The notes beneath the pieces are model-generated. The model was not told the DNA's origin. It was given only the letters and a program-made list of their open reading frames with translations, and did no database searches. Both the position numbers and the translations under genes were made by a program. Shown here in pieces: positions 44,588-53,669 of a stretch of 64,000 nucleotides of DNA (positions within the stretch are counted from its first letter, which is position 1; each line of letters opens with the position of its first letter). Source of the stretch: Corynebacterium occultum (lineage in GTDB: Bacteria > Actinomycetota > Actinomycetes > Mycobacteriales > Mycobacteriaceae); the NCBI RefSeq assembly GCF_009734425.1, contig NZ_CP046455.1:1302001-1366000 (forward strand), read 5' to 3'.

Positions 44588-46138
44588 ATGTCCTATCCCA
44601 CCGAGCTCGATGGCCCCCGGATGCGCAATTGGGCGGTCCGGGCCGTCGCGGAACTCTCGGCGCGCCGCGCCGAGATCAACGCCCTCAACGTCTTCCCGGT
44701 ACCGGACGCCGACACCGGTTCCAACATGACCCACACCATGGAGGCGGCGTTAAGGGAGGTGGAGAAACTTGATGAGAAGGAAGCCAAGGATGCGGTCCGC
44801 GTCGCCGAAGCCCTGGCCGTCGGCTCGGTCCGTGGGGCACGTGGCAACTCCGGGGTGGTGCTCAGCCAGGTGCTGCGCGCCGTGGCGCAGGCCGCGGTCG
44901 ACGGTCGGGTGGACGGGGCGTCGATAAGCCAGTCCCTGTCCATTGCGGTGCAGCTGGTCGACACCGCGATCTCCGACCCCGTCGAAGGAACCGTCATCAC
45001 GGTGCTCCGCGCCTCCGCCATCGCCGCCCGAGACATCGGCGGTGAATTGCATGAGGTGGTCGCCGCCGCCGTGCACGCAGCCCGGATCGCCCTGGCCAAA
45101 ACCCCTTCCCAACTCGATGTACTACGCGAAGCCGGGGTCGTGGACGCAGGCGGCCAGGGTTTCGTGGTGATCATGGAAACCCTGCTGGCCGAAATCGAGG
45201 GCGGCACCATCCGGGAACTGCCCATCGGGGTGGAAAGCCACGGCAAGGTCATCCCGATAGAGGTCATGTTCTACTTCTCCGGCCCGAAACTGGATGAACT
45301 GGAACAGGAACTCCACGACCTGGGTGACAGCCTGCTGATCGCCCGGGATTCGGATATCGGCGGCACCGTCCACATCCATTCCTCCCAACCCGGCGCGGTC
45401 ATCGAGCAGGCCTATGCGATGGGGGCGGTTTCTGAGCTGCGCCTGGAGGTCCTGCCTGAGGCCCCGCAGGTTGCCCCACCCACCAGGGTGGTCGTCGCGA
45501 TCACCCCACGTGGTTCGATCGCCCAGCTCTACCGGGAGTCCGGTGCCCTGGTGGTCAGTCCCGGTGGGGATGTGGTCTCCGAGATCATCGCCGCGGTGCG
45601 CCGCAGTGGGGCGGAAGAGGTCATCCTCCTGCCCAATGGGCTGCTCAACCGTCGTGAAATGGTGTCGGTGGAAAAAGCCAGCCATGCTTTCGAACAGACC
45701 ATCACGCTTCTGCCCACCGGCCGGCTGGTCAGCGGCATCGCCGCACTGTCCGTCCATGATCCGGAGGAACCCCTCGGGGTGGCCGCCTATGCGATGGCAG
45801 AGGCCGCGGGTGCGATGCGCACCGCCATTCTGCGTCGCGCGGAAAAGGCCGCGTTGACCCAGGTCGGGCCCTGCGCACGCGGGGATATCCTCGCCACCAC
45901 CCAGTTGGGTGAGATCATCCTGGTCGCCGAGGATCTCATCGACGCCCTCCTGGGTACCTGTCGCCGCCTACTCGAGGCAGGTGGGGAACAGGTCACCCTG
46001 CTCGCCTCCCCGAAGGTGATCGGCAAGCTCAAGGGGGAAGAGATCGTGAAGAATCTGGGGCGCACCGGGGTGGGTGTCGAGGTGATGATCTATCCTGCAG
46101 AGGGAATGGAACATCTGATCGAAATCGGCGTGGAATAA
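44588..46138 (+). CDS. DAK2-domain protein, FakA/YloV-like fatty acid kinase component
   Basis: 516 residues. The N-terminal DAK phosphotransfer domain has 'INALNVFPVPDADTGSNM' (about 35-52), the ATP/metal site of dihydroxyacetone-kinase-like proteins, then 'VRGARGNSGVVLSQ'. The C-terminal part matches the FakA/YloV type, which in Firmicutes phosphorylates fatty acids bound to FakB (DegV). No FakB is in the window. TAGACT (44574-44579) lies 8 bases before the ATG. recG follows in the same direction. Confidence 0.85.
   Translation: MSYPTELDGPRMRNWAVRAVAELSARRAEINALNVFPVPDADTGSNMTHTMEAALREVEKLDEKEAKDAVRVAEALAVGSVRGARGNSGVVLSQVLRAVAQAAVDGRVDGASISQSLSIAVQLVDTAISDPVEGTVITVLRASAIAARDIGGELHEVVAAAVHAARIALAKTPSQLDVLREAGVVDAGGQGFVVIMETLLAEIEGGTIRELPIGVESHGKVIPIEVMFYFSGPKLDELEQELHDLGDSLLIARDSDIGGTVHIHSSQPGAVIEQAYAMGAVSELRLEVLPEAPQVAPPTRVVVAITPRGSIAQLYRESGALVVSPGGDVVSEIIAAVRRSGAEEVILLPNGLLNRREMVSVEKASHAFEQTITLLPTGRLVSGIAALSVHDPEEPLGVAAYAMAEAAGAMRTAILRRAEKAALTQVGPCARGDILATTQLGEIILVAEDLIDALLGTCRRLLEAGGEQVTLLASPKVIGKLKGEEIVKNLGRTGVGVEVMIYPAEGMEHLIEIGVE
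44918..44929 (+). repeat. Dispersed motif copy GCGTCGATAAGC
   Basis: Exact copy inside the DAK2 gene, encoding 'ASIS'. See findings. Confidence 0.85.
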
Positions 46139-46163
46139 CCGCCGCAGAACGAAGGAGCTGCAG

Positions 46164-48299
46164 ATGCTGGGCTGGAGCGATGAGCGGAAACTGGCCGATA
46201 TTCTTCCCGCCAAGGAAGCCCGGGCCATCAAGAAGGCCTTCGGTTACACCACCGCGGCGGAACTGCTCCAGCACTATGCCCGGGACTACTCCCGCCACGG
46301 CTCCGGTGTCAACGTCGAAGCCGCCGCGGAAGGGGATGTGGTCACCTGCGTCGGCGAGGTGACCTGGGCGAACACCTCCTACACCTCCACCGGCAAGCTG
46401 ATGCACCGCATCGTCATCTCCGATGGCCGCACCATGCTCACCGCCACCTTCTTCCAGGCCAAATTCCCCGCCACCCAGCTCAAGGTCGGGGTGCGTGCGA
46501 TGTTCTCCGGCAAGCTCGGTTTCTACCGTGACACCCCCCAGATCTCCCACCCCGACTACCTCCTGCTTCCCGCCGAGGACCAGCGTGGTGCCACCCGGAA
46601 AGTTGGGACTGGTGGGCTCCGGAACCTCGCCGCCTACGGTGACATCTCAGATGTGGATGCCCTGCTCTCCGAACGGGATTTCCTCGCCGTCTACCCGGCC
46701 AAGAAGGGCATGACCTCCTGGCGGCTGATGGGTGCCATCCACCAGGTGCTGGCCACCCTGCCGAAGGTCGAGGAGCCACTCGGCTTCACCCCCGAAGGCA
46801 TGGTCAGCTTTGATGATGCCATCCGGGGCATCCACGAACCCGGCCCCGAAGGCCCCGAAGCGCACCGCCGCCGCCTCAAGTACAACGAGGCCTTGAGCCT
46901 GGCCATTGTCATGGCGCTACGCCGCGCTGACACCGAGAACCGCAGGGCATCAGCCTGCCCGCCGATTGCCGGGGGGCAGCAGGAACGGTTGCGCGCCGGG
47001 TTGCCTTTCCCGTTGACCCGGGGTCAGGAGCAGGTGATCGCGGAGATCACCGCGGATCTTTCCGCTGTCACCCCGATGAGCCGCCTTCTTCAGGGTGAGG
47101 TGGGTTCGGGCAAAACTGTGGTGGCCCTGCTGGGCATGCTGCAGGTGGTGGATGCGGGGCGGCAGTGCGCCATGCTGGCACCCACCGAGGTGCTCGCTGT
47201 GCAGCATGGTAGATCTTTGACCACCATGTTGATGAACGCCGGGGTGGAAGCCTCGGTGGTGGTGCTCACCGGGTCCATGTCCGTGGCCCAGAAACGTCAG
47301 GCCCTGCTTGATATCGTCTCCGGGCAGGCCGACATCGTGGTGGGTACCCATGCCCTGATCCAGGACACCGTGGAGTTCTTTGATCTCGGCATGGTGGTGG
47401 TGGATGAGCAGCATCGTTTCGGTGTGGAGCAGCGGGATCGGCTGCGTGGCAAGGGGCGGGATGAGATGACCCCCCATCTGCTGGTGATGACCGCAACGCC
47501 GATTCCACGCACCATCGCCATGACCGTTTTCGGTGACCTGGCGGTGTCCACCCTGCGGGAGTTGCCTGGGGGGCGTAAACCCATTCAGTCCTCGGTGGTG
47601 CCGGCGACCCTGCGGCCGAAGTGGATGACCCGGGCCCTGGAGCGGATCCGGGAGGAGGTCGAGGCCGGGCATCAGGCCTATGTGGTCTGTCCCCGCATTG
47701 AGAAGGAGGGCGGGGTGCTGGCGGTTCATGATGCGTTCAGCCGGTTCTCTTTCGAGGGCCTGAGCCTTGCGGTGCTGCATGGCCGGATGAGTGGTGAGGA
47801 GAAGGATCGCGTGATGGCGGATTTCGCCGCAGGCGGCATTGACATCCTGGTCTCCACCACGGTCATCGAGGTTGGTGTGGATGTGCCCAATGCCACCGTC
47901 ATGCTGGTGCTGGAAGCCGAGAACTTCGGGGTCTCCCAGCTGCACCAGCTGCGGGGTCGCGTCGGTCGAGGGGGGCACGCCTCCCTCTGCCTCTTCCACA
48001 CAGGTATCGAGGATGAGCTGCATCCGGCACTGGGCAGGTTGCAGGCCATCGCGGACACCTCTGATGGTTTCCGTCTGGCGGAGATCGATCTCCTTTCCCG
48101 GCAGGAGGGTGATGTGCTGGGTACCAGTCAGTCCGGCACGGACCGAAAGGTCAAGATGCTGTCCTTTACTGAGGATCTGGAGATCATTGAACAGGCGAAC
48201 CGGGATGCTGCCAGGCTGGTGGCCCGGGACCGCGAGCTGGCGGAACGTCTGGTCACCGATATCGCCGTGGACAACCAGGAGTACCTGGAGAAGAGTTAG
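46164..48299 (+). CDS. recG: ATP-dependent DNA helicase RecG
   Basis: 711 residues. Branch-migration helicase that regresses stalled forks. N-terminal OB/wedge domain ('GEVTWANTSYTSTGKLMHRIV' broken here), helicase motif I 'LLQGEVGSGKT', motif II 'VVVDEQHRFG', motif III 'MTATPIPRT', motif VI 'QLRGRVGRG'. AAGGAGC precedes ATG 46164. It is probably co-transcribed with the DAK2 gene 25 bases upstream. Confidence 0.96.
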   Translation: MLGWSDERKLADILPAKEARAIKKAFGYTTAAELLQHYARDYSRHGSGVNVEAAAEGDVVTCVGEVTWANTSYTSTGKLMHRIVISDGRTMLTATFFQAKFPATQLKVGVRAMFSGKLGFYRDTPQISHPDYLLLPAEDQRGATRKVGTGGLRNLAAYGDISDVDALLSERDFLAVYPAKKGMTSWRLMGAIHQVLATLPKVEEPLGFTPEGMVSFDDAIRGIHEPGPEGPEAHRRRLKYNEALSLAIVMALRRADTENRRASACPPIAGGQQERLRAGLPFPLTRGQEQVIAEITADLSAVTPMSRLLQGEVGSGKTVVALLGMLQVVDAGRQCAMLAPTEVLAVQHGRSLTTMLMNAGVEASVVVLTGSMSVAQKRQALLDIVSGQADIVVGTHALIQDTVEFFDLGMVVVDEQHRFGVEQRDRLRGKGRDEMTPHLLVMTATPIPRTIAMTVFGDLAVSTLRELPGGRKPIQSSVVPATLRPKWMTRALERIREEVEAGHQAYVVCPRIEKEGGVLAVHDAFSRFSFEGLSLAVLHGRMSGEEKDRVMADFAAGGIDILVSTTVIEVGVDVPNATVMLVLEAENFGVSQLHQLRGRVGRGGHASLCLFHTGIEDELHPALGRLQAIADTSDGFRLAEIDLLSRQEGDVLGTSQSGTDRKVKMLSFTEDLEIIEQANRDAARLVARDRELAERLVTDIAVDNQEYLEKS

Positions 48300-48327
48300 A
48301 CCCGGGGGCTGCGTTAAGCTGGGGATC

Positions 48328-48540
48328 ATGAAAATTTGCGCACCCTTCGCAGGCATCGTGCACTATCGGGTCGCCGAGGGCGCCCTGGTGAACACCGGTG
48401 ATGAACTGGCCACCGTCGAAGCCGTGAAACTGGAGGCCCCTGTGCTCGCCCCCGGCCCCGGGGTCGTCGCCAAGCTGGCGATGGCGGACTTCACCGACGT
48501 CATCGGTGGCGAAGAACTGCTCGAACTCAAGGAGGCTTAA
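48328..48540 (+). CDS. Single-domain biotin/lipoyl carrier protein
   Basis: 70 residues, only a biotinyl domain: 'ICAPFAGIVHYRVAEGALV', then the attachment site 'EAVKLEAPVLAP' where the Lys would carry the cofactor, and 'GVVAKLAMADFTDVIGG'. The usual AMKM is AVKL here, still a plausible biotin site. The carboxylase it would serve is not nearby. TAAGCT (48315-48320) lies 7 bases before the ATG (leaderless). rsmD follows after 6 bases. Confidence 0.8.
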   Translation: MKICAPFAGIVHYRVAEGALVNTGDELATVEAVKLEAPVLAPGPGVVAKLAMADFTDVIGGEELLELKEA

Positions 48541-48546
48541 GACACC

Positions 48547-49143
48547 ATGGGACAGACCCGCATCATCTCCGGCGAAGCCCGGGGCCGCAAGATCAACGTG
48601 CCCCCGGCCGGTACCCGACCCACCAGTGACCGTGCCCGGGAAGGGCTCTTCTCCTCCCTGCAGGTCCGCTTCGGCTTTGAAGGTGCCGTCGTCCTCGATC
48701 TCTTCGCCGGATCCGGGGCACTCGGTCTGGAAGCCGCCTCCCGCGGCGCCGAGGAAGTCGTCCTGGTGGAAAGTGACCCCCAGGCAGCTGAGATCATCCG
48801 CGCCAACATGACGGTGGTCCGACACCCCCGCACCAGCCTGGCGGAAATGAAATGCTCCACCTACCTGGCCTCGGCCCCCCTGGAGCACTTCGACATGGTC
48901 CTGGCCGACCCACCCTATGAACTGGCCGAGGAATCCGTCCGCGACATGATCGAGGCACTGCGGCCTGCACTTATCGACGGCGCGGCCGTGGTCGTTGAAC
49001 GGCACGTAGACTCGCCCGAGACGGACTGGCCGGCGGACTTCGTGCCGACCACCCAGAAACTGAAGAAGCGCACCTACGGCATCGCCCGCATGGACATGGC
49101 TGTCTTCCACCGTGAAGGTGCCGAAGCGCACCCGAAGAACTGA
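48547..49143 (+). CDS. rsmD: 16S rRNA (guanine966-N2)-methyltransferase
   Basis: 198 residues. 'RIISGEARGRKI' N-terminus, SAM motif 'VLDLFAGSGALGLEAASRGA' and catalytic 'LADPPYEL' are typical of RsmD. AAGGAGG precedes the ATG. It is followed at once by coaD, a common bacterial pair. A one-mismatch form of the dispersed motif lies at 48969-48979. Confidence 0.94.
   Translation: MGQTRIISGEARGRKINVPPAGTRPTSDRAREGLFSSLQVRFGFEGAVVLDLFAGSGALGLEAASRGAEEVVLVESDPQAAEIIRANMTVVRHPRTSLAEMKCSTYLASAPLEHFDMVLADPPYELAEESVRDMIEALRPALIDGAAVVVERHVDSPETDWPADFVPTTQKLKKRTYGIARMDMAVFHREGAEAHPKN
48969..48979 (-). repeat. Dispersed motif, one-mismatch copy (CACTTATCGACGG context)
   Basis: ACTTATCGACG differs from the core in the first base only and continues GCGCG, close to the extended consensus. 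Inside rsmD. Confidence 0.5.
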
Positions 49144-49163
49144 CAGATGAAGGTAGTTGAGTG

Positions 49164-49646
49164 ATGAAGGCAGTGTGCCCGGGCAGTTTTGACCCGGTGA
49201 CCACGGGACACCTGGACATCTTCGCCAGAACCGCCGCCCACTTCGAGGAAGTGGTGGTGCTGGTGACCGGAAACCCCGCCAAGAGAACGGGCCTGTTCAG
49301 CATTGAGGAACGGATGGACCTGATTCGGGAAGTCACCGCCGACATCCCCAACCTCAGGGTGGACAACTGGGCCGGTCTGCTGGTCGACTACACCAGCGCC
49401 CACGGCATCAATGCCCTGGTCAAGGGGCTTCGCAGCTCCCTGGACTATGAATATGAACTGCCCATGGCCCAGATGAACCGTCGCCTGACGGGAGTGGACA
49501 CCTTCTTCCTGCTCACCGATGAAAAATACGGCTACGTCTCATCCAGCCTGCTCAAGGAGGTGGCCAGGTACGGCGGGGATGTCTCCGGACTGCTGCCCGA
49601 ACCAGTGGCCAAAGCCGTTGAGGTCAGGTTCCGGGAAGAGAACTAG
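49164..49646 (+). CDS. coaD: Phosphopantetheine adenylyltransferase
   Basis: 160 residues. Makes dephospho-CoA from 4'-phosphopantetheine. 'PGSFDPVTTGHLDIF' is the nucleotidyltransferase GxxH region and 'VSSSLLKEVARYGGDVSGLLPEPV' (broken here) the C-terminal signature. ATG 49164 with GAAGG upstream is preferred over GTG 49161. Confidence 0.96.
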   Translation: MKAVCPGSFDPVTTGHLDIFARTAAHFEEVVVLVTGNPAKRTGLFSIEERMDLIREVTADIPNLRVDNWAGLLVDYTSAHGINALVKGLRSSLDYEYELPMAQMNRRLTGVDTFFLLTDEKYGYVSSSLLKEVARYGGDVSGLLPEPVAKAVEVRFREEN

Positions 49647-49949
49647 CGCGGCCGGACGGCTGCTGCGCTACCCTCAAGGAAGCACCGCATCGTGGTTGCT
49701 GGGCGCTTCCGGCTTTGCCGTGGGTGTTCCCGATTGAACTGATGCGGACCGCTACGGCACGGCCTTACCAGGCCAACGGGGTTCAAGTCCCCTCCCTCCT
49801 GAAATGGGTTGCCGTCCGACTGGAACTTCTCCGGCGGCGGCCAGTGGCCCGGCCCGATCCTGTGCGCCAGGCACAGGGGACGCACCGATGCCCCGCCTCT
49901 GTCCGGCCCCGGGCCGGCGGCAACCCCCTGAACTTTACTGGGTGATCGC
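49647..49949. other. Stretch after coaD with a tRNA-like fragment
   Basis: A segment near 49750-49800 carries a T-arm-like GGGGTTCAAGTCCCC and a GGCC-TTACCA-GGCC stem-loop, but no matching acceptor 5' strand and no D-arm. It looks like a tRNA relic, not a working tRNA. No coding region seen. Confidence 0.3.
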
Positions 49950-50678
49950 ATGGGCATCTTCCGTTCTCGTTCCGCCGACCGCGGCTGGACCATGTATTCG
50001 CCGCTGTCAAGCGGCACAAGGTGGCAGCAGGGGTCCTTACGCTCTCCCGTGCCGCAGGTCGGACACGCCGTGCTGCGCCAGCGGGAAGGTGGGATCACCC
50101 GTCTTAGGGCTCGTGAGCTCTCCCGCCCGGGGGACCGTTTTCTACAGGTCGATCTGCGCCGACGTCTGATCCAGATGCACCCCCAGTCGATCCCCACCGC
50201 CGATGCGATGACCGTGACCATCACGCTGGCACTTTCGGCGCGCACCATTGAACCGGTCTCCTTTATCTCCGATTCCCAGGGCCCCGATGAGGAGATCTAC
50301 CTCACCGCCCAGATTGCGCTACGCGAACTCGTCGCCGGACTCCCGTTGGAGTCCTTTGTCGGCGCCCGCATCGACCTGGCCCCGGTACTGACGGCCGCGC
50401 AAGAGGCTGCCGCAGCCGTCGGTGTGGAAGTAGCCGCCGTCCTGCTCAAGGATGTCAGTCTCCCTGCGGAATACTCCTCCGCGCTGCAGGAGTCCTTGGT
50501 GGCCAAGGTGAAATCCGAGACGGACCTGGAACGCGCCCGCAACGAGGTCAAGACCACCCGGGCACGGTTGGCCAGCGCCAAGGTGCTGGAACAGAACCCC
50601 GTGCTGGCGAAGATCCGGCTGCTCGAGGCACTACCACCGGGCTCGATCATCGAGGTCCGCGGCGAACCGTCCTCCTAA
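49950..50678 (+). CDS. SPFH/Band-7-like protein without membrane anchor
   Basis: 242 residues. The first 50 residues are polar (no transmembrane helix). The middle ('VDLRRRLIQMHPQSIPTADAMTV' region and 'IALRELVAGLPLESFVGARIDL') matches the SPFH domain, followed by a coiled coil ('KSETDLERARNEVKTTRARLASAK') and 'LEALPPGSIIEVRGEP', the usual slipin-type end. Such proteins scaffold membrane microdomains but normally carry an anchor, so this one may bind a partner. ATG 49950 chosen; the N-terminus is uncertain. Confidence 0.72.
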   Translation: MGIFRSRSADRGWTMYSPLSSGTRWQQGSLRSPVPQVGHAVLRQREGGITRLRARELSRPGDRFLQVDLRRRLIQMHPQSIPTADAMTVTITLALSARTIEPVSFISDSQGPDEEIYLTAQIALRELVAGLPLESFVGARIDLAPVLTAAQEAAAAVGVEVAAVLLKDVSLPAEYSSALQESLVAKVKSETDLERARNEVKTTRARLASAKVLEQNPVLAKIRLLEALPPGSIIEVRGEPSS

Positions 50679-50822
50679 GGTGCCGTTGCACAGCGGAATG
50701 CCCGTTGAAAAGAGACGGTATTCCTGGCGGGCAGCTCATGGGGGATGATGATCTAATCAATCCCAGTTTTAACCACCGGTGTTGCAATGACCCCTGGAAT
50801 CCGACTCTTAAGCCGAGGCAGG

Positions 50823-50857
50823 AAAAAACCCGGTCATCCAGAGTTGGATTGACCGGG
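50823..50857 (-). terminator. Terminator of the ABC importer operon
   Basis: CCCGGTCA ... TGACCGGG stem with an inner TCCA/TGGA pair; on the minus strand a TTTTTT run follows. Confidence 0.85.
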
Positions 50858-50885
50858 CCGCAGACTCTTCACCAGCTGAAAGCGA

Positions 50886-51650
50886 CTAGAGCAGGTTGGA
50901 GAGGAAAGCCCTAGTGCGTTCCTGCTGGGGGTTCTCCAGCACCTCCTGCGGAGTGCCTGCCTCCACGACCACGCCGCCGTCCATGAAGACAACCTGGTCG
51001 GCGACTTCCCGGGCGAAGTTCATCTCATGGGTGACCACCAGCATGGTCATGCCCTGGTTCGCCAGGTTCTTCATCACGCGCAGCACCTCGCCGACCAACT
51101 CGGGGTCCAGTGCGGAGGTGGGCTCATCGAAGAGCATCAGCTTCGGTTCCATGGCCACGGCGCGGGCAATGGCCACACGCTGCTGCTGACCACCGGAGAG
51201 CTGCACCGGGTAGGCGTCGGCCTTGTGCGCCAGACCCACATCGGCCAGCAGTTCCATGCCACGGGCCCGGGCCTGCTTGGGATTGACACCCTTGACCTGG
51301 ATGGGCGCCTCGATGATGTTCTGCAGGGCGGTGCGGTGGGGAAAGAGGTTGAACTGCTGGAAGACCATGCCGATATCAGCACGCTGCCGGGCGGCGTCCT
51401 TCTCGGAGATCTCGTAGAGGTTACCGTCCTTCTCGCGGTAACCGATCAGTTCACCGTCGACATAGAGTCGGCCGGCGGTGACCTTCTCCAGGTGGTTCAC
51501 ACAGCGCAACAGGGTGGACTTGCCGGAACCGGAGGGACCGATCAGGCAGGTGACCTGTCCGGGTGCCACAGTCAGGTTGATGCCCTTGAGGACCTCGAGC
51601 TGGCCGAAGCTCTTGTGGACCTGCTGGGCCTGGATCATGGGGGTGCTCAT
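50886..51650 (-). CDS. Polar amino acid-type ABC transporter, ATP-binding protein
   Basis: 254 residues. Walker A '[14 protein letters not shown]', Q-loop '[14 protein letters not shown]', signature '[14 protein letters not shown]', Walker B '[12 protein letters not shown]' and the H-loop 'VVTHEMNFA' are complete. It matches GlnQ/GluA-type ATPases. Last gene of a three-gene importer operon, two bases after the permease gene. Confidence 0.94.
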   Translation of the reverse strand: MSTPMIQAQQVHKSFGQLEVLKGINLTVAPGQVTCLIGPSGSGKSTLLRCVNHLEKVTAGRLYVDGELIGYREKDGNLYEISEKDAARQRADIGMVFQQFNLFPHRTALQNIIEAPIQVKGVNPKQARARGMELLADVGLAHKADAYPVQLSGGQQQRVAIARAVAMEPKLMLFDEPTSALDPELVGEVLRVMKNLANQGMTMLVVTHEMNFAREVADQVVFMDGGVVVEAGTPQEVLENPQQERTRAFLSNLL

Positions 51651-51652
51651 GT

Positions 51653-52591
51653 TTAGTGGCCCTTCTTCTCGGGTTCGGGGATGACGGTGATATTGCCCGG
51701 CAGGGCACCCTCGGCATCAGCCAGGGCAGCAAGCTGACGGCCAGTGAGTTCCCGGGTGGCGCCGCGTTCGAAGTGCTTCTCCAGGTAGTACTGGCCGACC
51801 ATGAGGATGGAGGTGATTACCAGGTACCAGGTGGCGGCGACCAACAGCATGGGGACCGGGTCGAAGAGGGCGTTGGCGATGTCCATGGAACGGCCGTAGA
51901 GCTCCAGGGAGTAGGGGACCGCCACCACCAGGGAGGTGGTTTTGAGCATGGAGATCAGCTCATTGCCGGTCGGGGGGATGATGATGCGCATCGCCTGTGG
52001 CATGACGGTACGGCGCATGGTCATCCACCAGCCCATGCCCAGTGCCTTGGAGGCCTCGAGCTGGCCCTCGGGGACGGACTGGATTCCGGAGCGGACGATC
52101 TCAGCCATGTAGGCGGCCTCATTGAGACCCAGACCGATCACGGCCAACAGGAACATATTGGAGAACAGACCCTGCAGGTCGAATTCCGCGAAACCAACGT
52201 TGATGGTCTGATACAGGGAGCCGAGCAGGCCCCAGAACACCAGCTGGACATACACCGGGGTGCCTCGGAAAACCCAGAGGAATACCCAGGCCACACCCTG
52301 GAGGACAGGGTTGGGGGACATGCGCATGATCGCCATGATGGCGCCCAGCACCACACCGATGATCATGGAGAGCACGGTCAGGGCGATGGTGTGCAGCGCG
52401 GCGGTGGCGATGCGGGTGTCGAAGAGATAGGCGCGGTAGGTGTCCCAACCGTAGGCCTCATTGGTCAGGGCACCGATGATGAACCAGGCGAAGAGCGCCA
52501 GGATGATGACGGCGGCGATCCAGCGCCCGGGGCGTCGGAGCGGGATGGCCTTGATGGGGGCGGTCCCGTTCGCGGTGAGGGAAGTTGTCAT
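51653..52591 (-). CDS. Polar amino acid-type ABC transporter, permease
   Basis: 312 residues, with an N-terminal hydrophobic segment and a core of five helices of the HisM/GlnP type. The cytoplasmic EAA loop '[26 protein letters not shown]' (broken here) contacts the ATPase. One permease only, so it probably forms a homodimer. C. glutamicum has the same operon (binding protein, permease, ATPase) in this place. Confidence 0.93.
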   Translation of the reverse strand: MTTSLTANGTAPIKAIPLRRPGRWIAAVIILALFAWFIIGALTNEAYGWDTYRAYLFDTRIATAALHTIALTVLSMIIGVVLGAIMAIMRMSPNPVLQGVAWVFLWVFRGTPVYVQLVFWGLLGSLYQTINVGFAEFDLQGLFSNMFLLAVIGLGLNEAAYMAEIVRSGIQSVPEGQLEASKALGMGWWMTMRRTVMPQAMRIIIPPTGNELISMLKTTSLVVAVPYSLELYGRSMDIANALFDPVPMLLVAATWYLVITSILMVGQYYLEKHFERGATRELTGRQLAALADAEGALPGNITVIPEPEKKGH

Positions 52592-52651
52592 GGCAGGAGA
52601 CTTTCTGGGTTTTAAGAGTCTGCGGGGCTTAAAGCATTAAGCACTAGATGA

Positions 52652-53587
52652 TCAGGGATTCAGGTAATCCGTGGCGGCCGGGATGGGTGCTTCATTGATC
52701 AGGGCCTGATCCAACAGCCCCTCCTCGATATTCCACTGGGCCAGCACATCGGCATAGTCGCCGCTTTCGATCAGGTACTGCAGCGCCTGGGCGAAGGCGT
52801 AGCCGAGTTCGGAGTTCTTGGTGAAGGCGTAGCCATAGGGCGCGGCCTGAAACATCTCACCGGTCAGTTCCATCCGACCCTCGGAGCGTTCCACGGCCCA
52901 GGCGGTGATGGGGGAGTCAGCGGAGAAAGCATCGGCCCGGCCGAGCACCAGGGCGGTGGCGGCGGTGTCGGAGCTGTCATAGGAGAGCACCTCAATGGGC
53001 TCCTTGCCCTGCGCGATGCAGTCCTCGGATTTCGGCCGGACATCATCGGTCTCGGAGACGGTGGTGCGCTGCACGGCGACACTCAGACCACAGGCATTGT
53101 CGGGGTCGATATTGTCCCCGGGTTGTTGCGCCCACTGGACACCGGCATAGAGGAAGTTGATGAAGTCATAGTTCTCGCGGCGTTCCTCGGTGTCGGTGAA
53201 GCCGGAGCCTCCGAAGTCGAGGGTGCTGGCGGACACCGCCGGCAGGATCATGGCGAAGTCCTGCTCCACGGGGCGTAACTCCAGTCCGAGTACCCCGGCG
53301 GCGGCACGGGCCAGGTCGACCTCCATGCCGATGATGGAACCATCGGAGTCCTTGAACTCGAAGGGGGCGAAAGGTGGGTTGGTGCCCATGGTCAGTTCAC
53401 CTCGGGCGGCGATCTCATCGGGGACGAGGGCGGAAATTTCCGGGACCTCGGCGGGGACGATCGCTTCCCAGCCTTCCGGATTGCCCTCTTCCACGTTGGT
53501 CACGCAGGCACTCAGCACCATGGCGGAGGTGATGATGGCCCCCACCGGCAAGACCCGGTGCCGTAATCGTGAATTTGGTTGATGCAT
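52652..53587 (-). CDS. ABC transporter solute-binding lipoprotein (amino-acid type)
   Basis: 311 residues. Signal peptide with lipobox 'VLSAC', then an SBP family 3 fold: 'RGELTMGTNPPFAPFEF', 'GMEVDLARAAAGVLGL', 'TEERRENYDFINFLY'. ATG 53587 is 7 bases after TACAAT on the minus strand (leaderless), and fits the signal peptide. First gene of the importer operon. The substrate is not determined; polar amino acids are the family norm. Confidence 0.92.
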   Translation of the reverse strand: MHQPNSRLRHRVLPVGAIITSAMVLSACVTNVEEGNPEGWEAIVPAEVPEISALVPDEIAARGELTMGTNPPFAPFEFKDSDGSIIGMEVDLARAAAGVLGLELRPVEQDFAMILPAVSASTLDFGGSGFTDTEERRENYDFINFLYAGVQWAQQPGDNIDPDNACGLSVAVQRTTVSETDDVRPKSEDCIAQGKEPIEVLSYDSSDTAATALVLGRADAFSADSPITAWAVERSEGRMELTGEMFQAAPYGYAFTKNSELGYAFAQALQYLIESGDYADVLAQWNIEEGLLDQALINEAPIPAATDYLNP

Positions 53588-53669
53588 GGGCAAAATTGTA
53601 GCCGCAACCTGTTTCCCGGCTGGAACCGGAGGATAAGGTTGCGGCTGTCCACATAGTGGAGGGGAAGGG

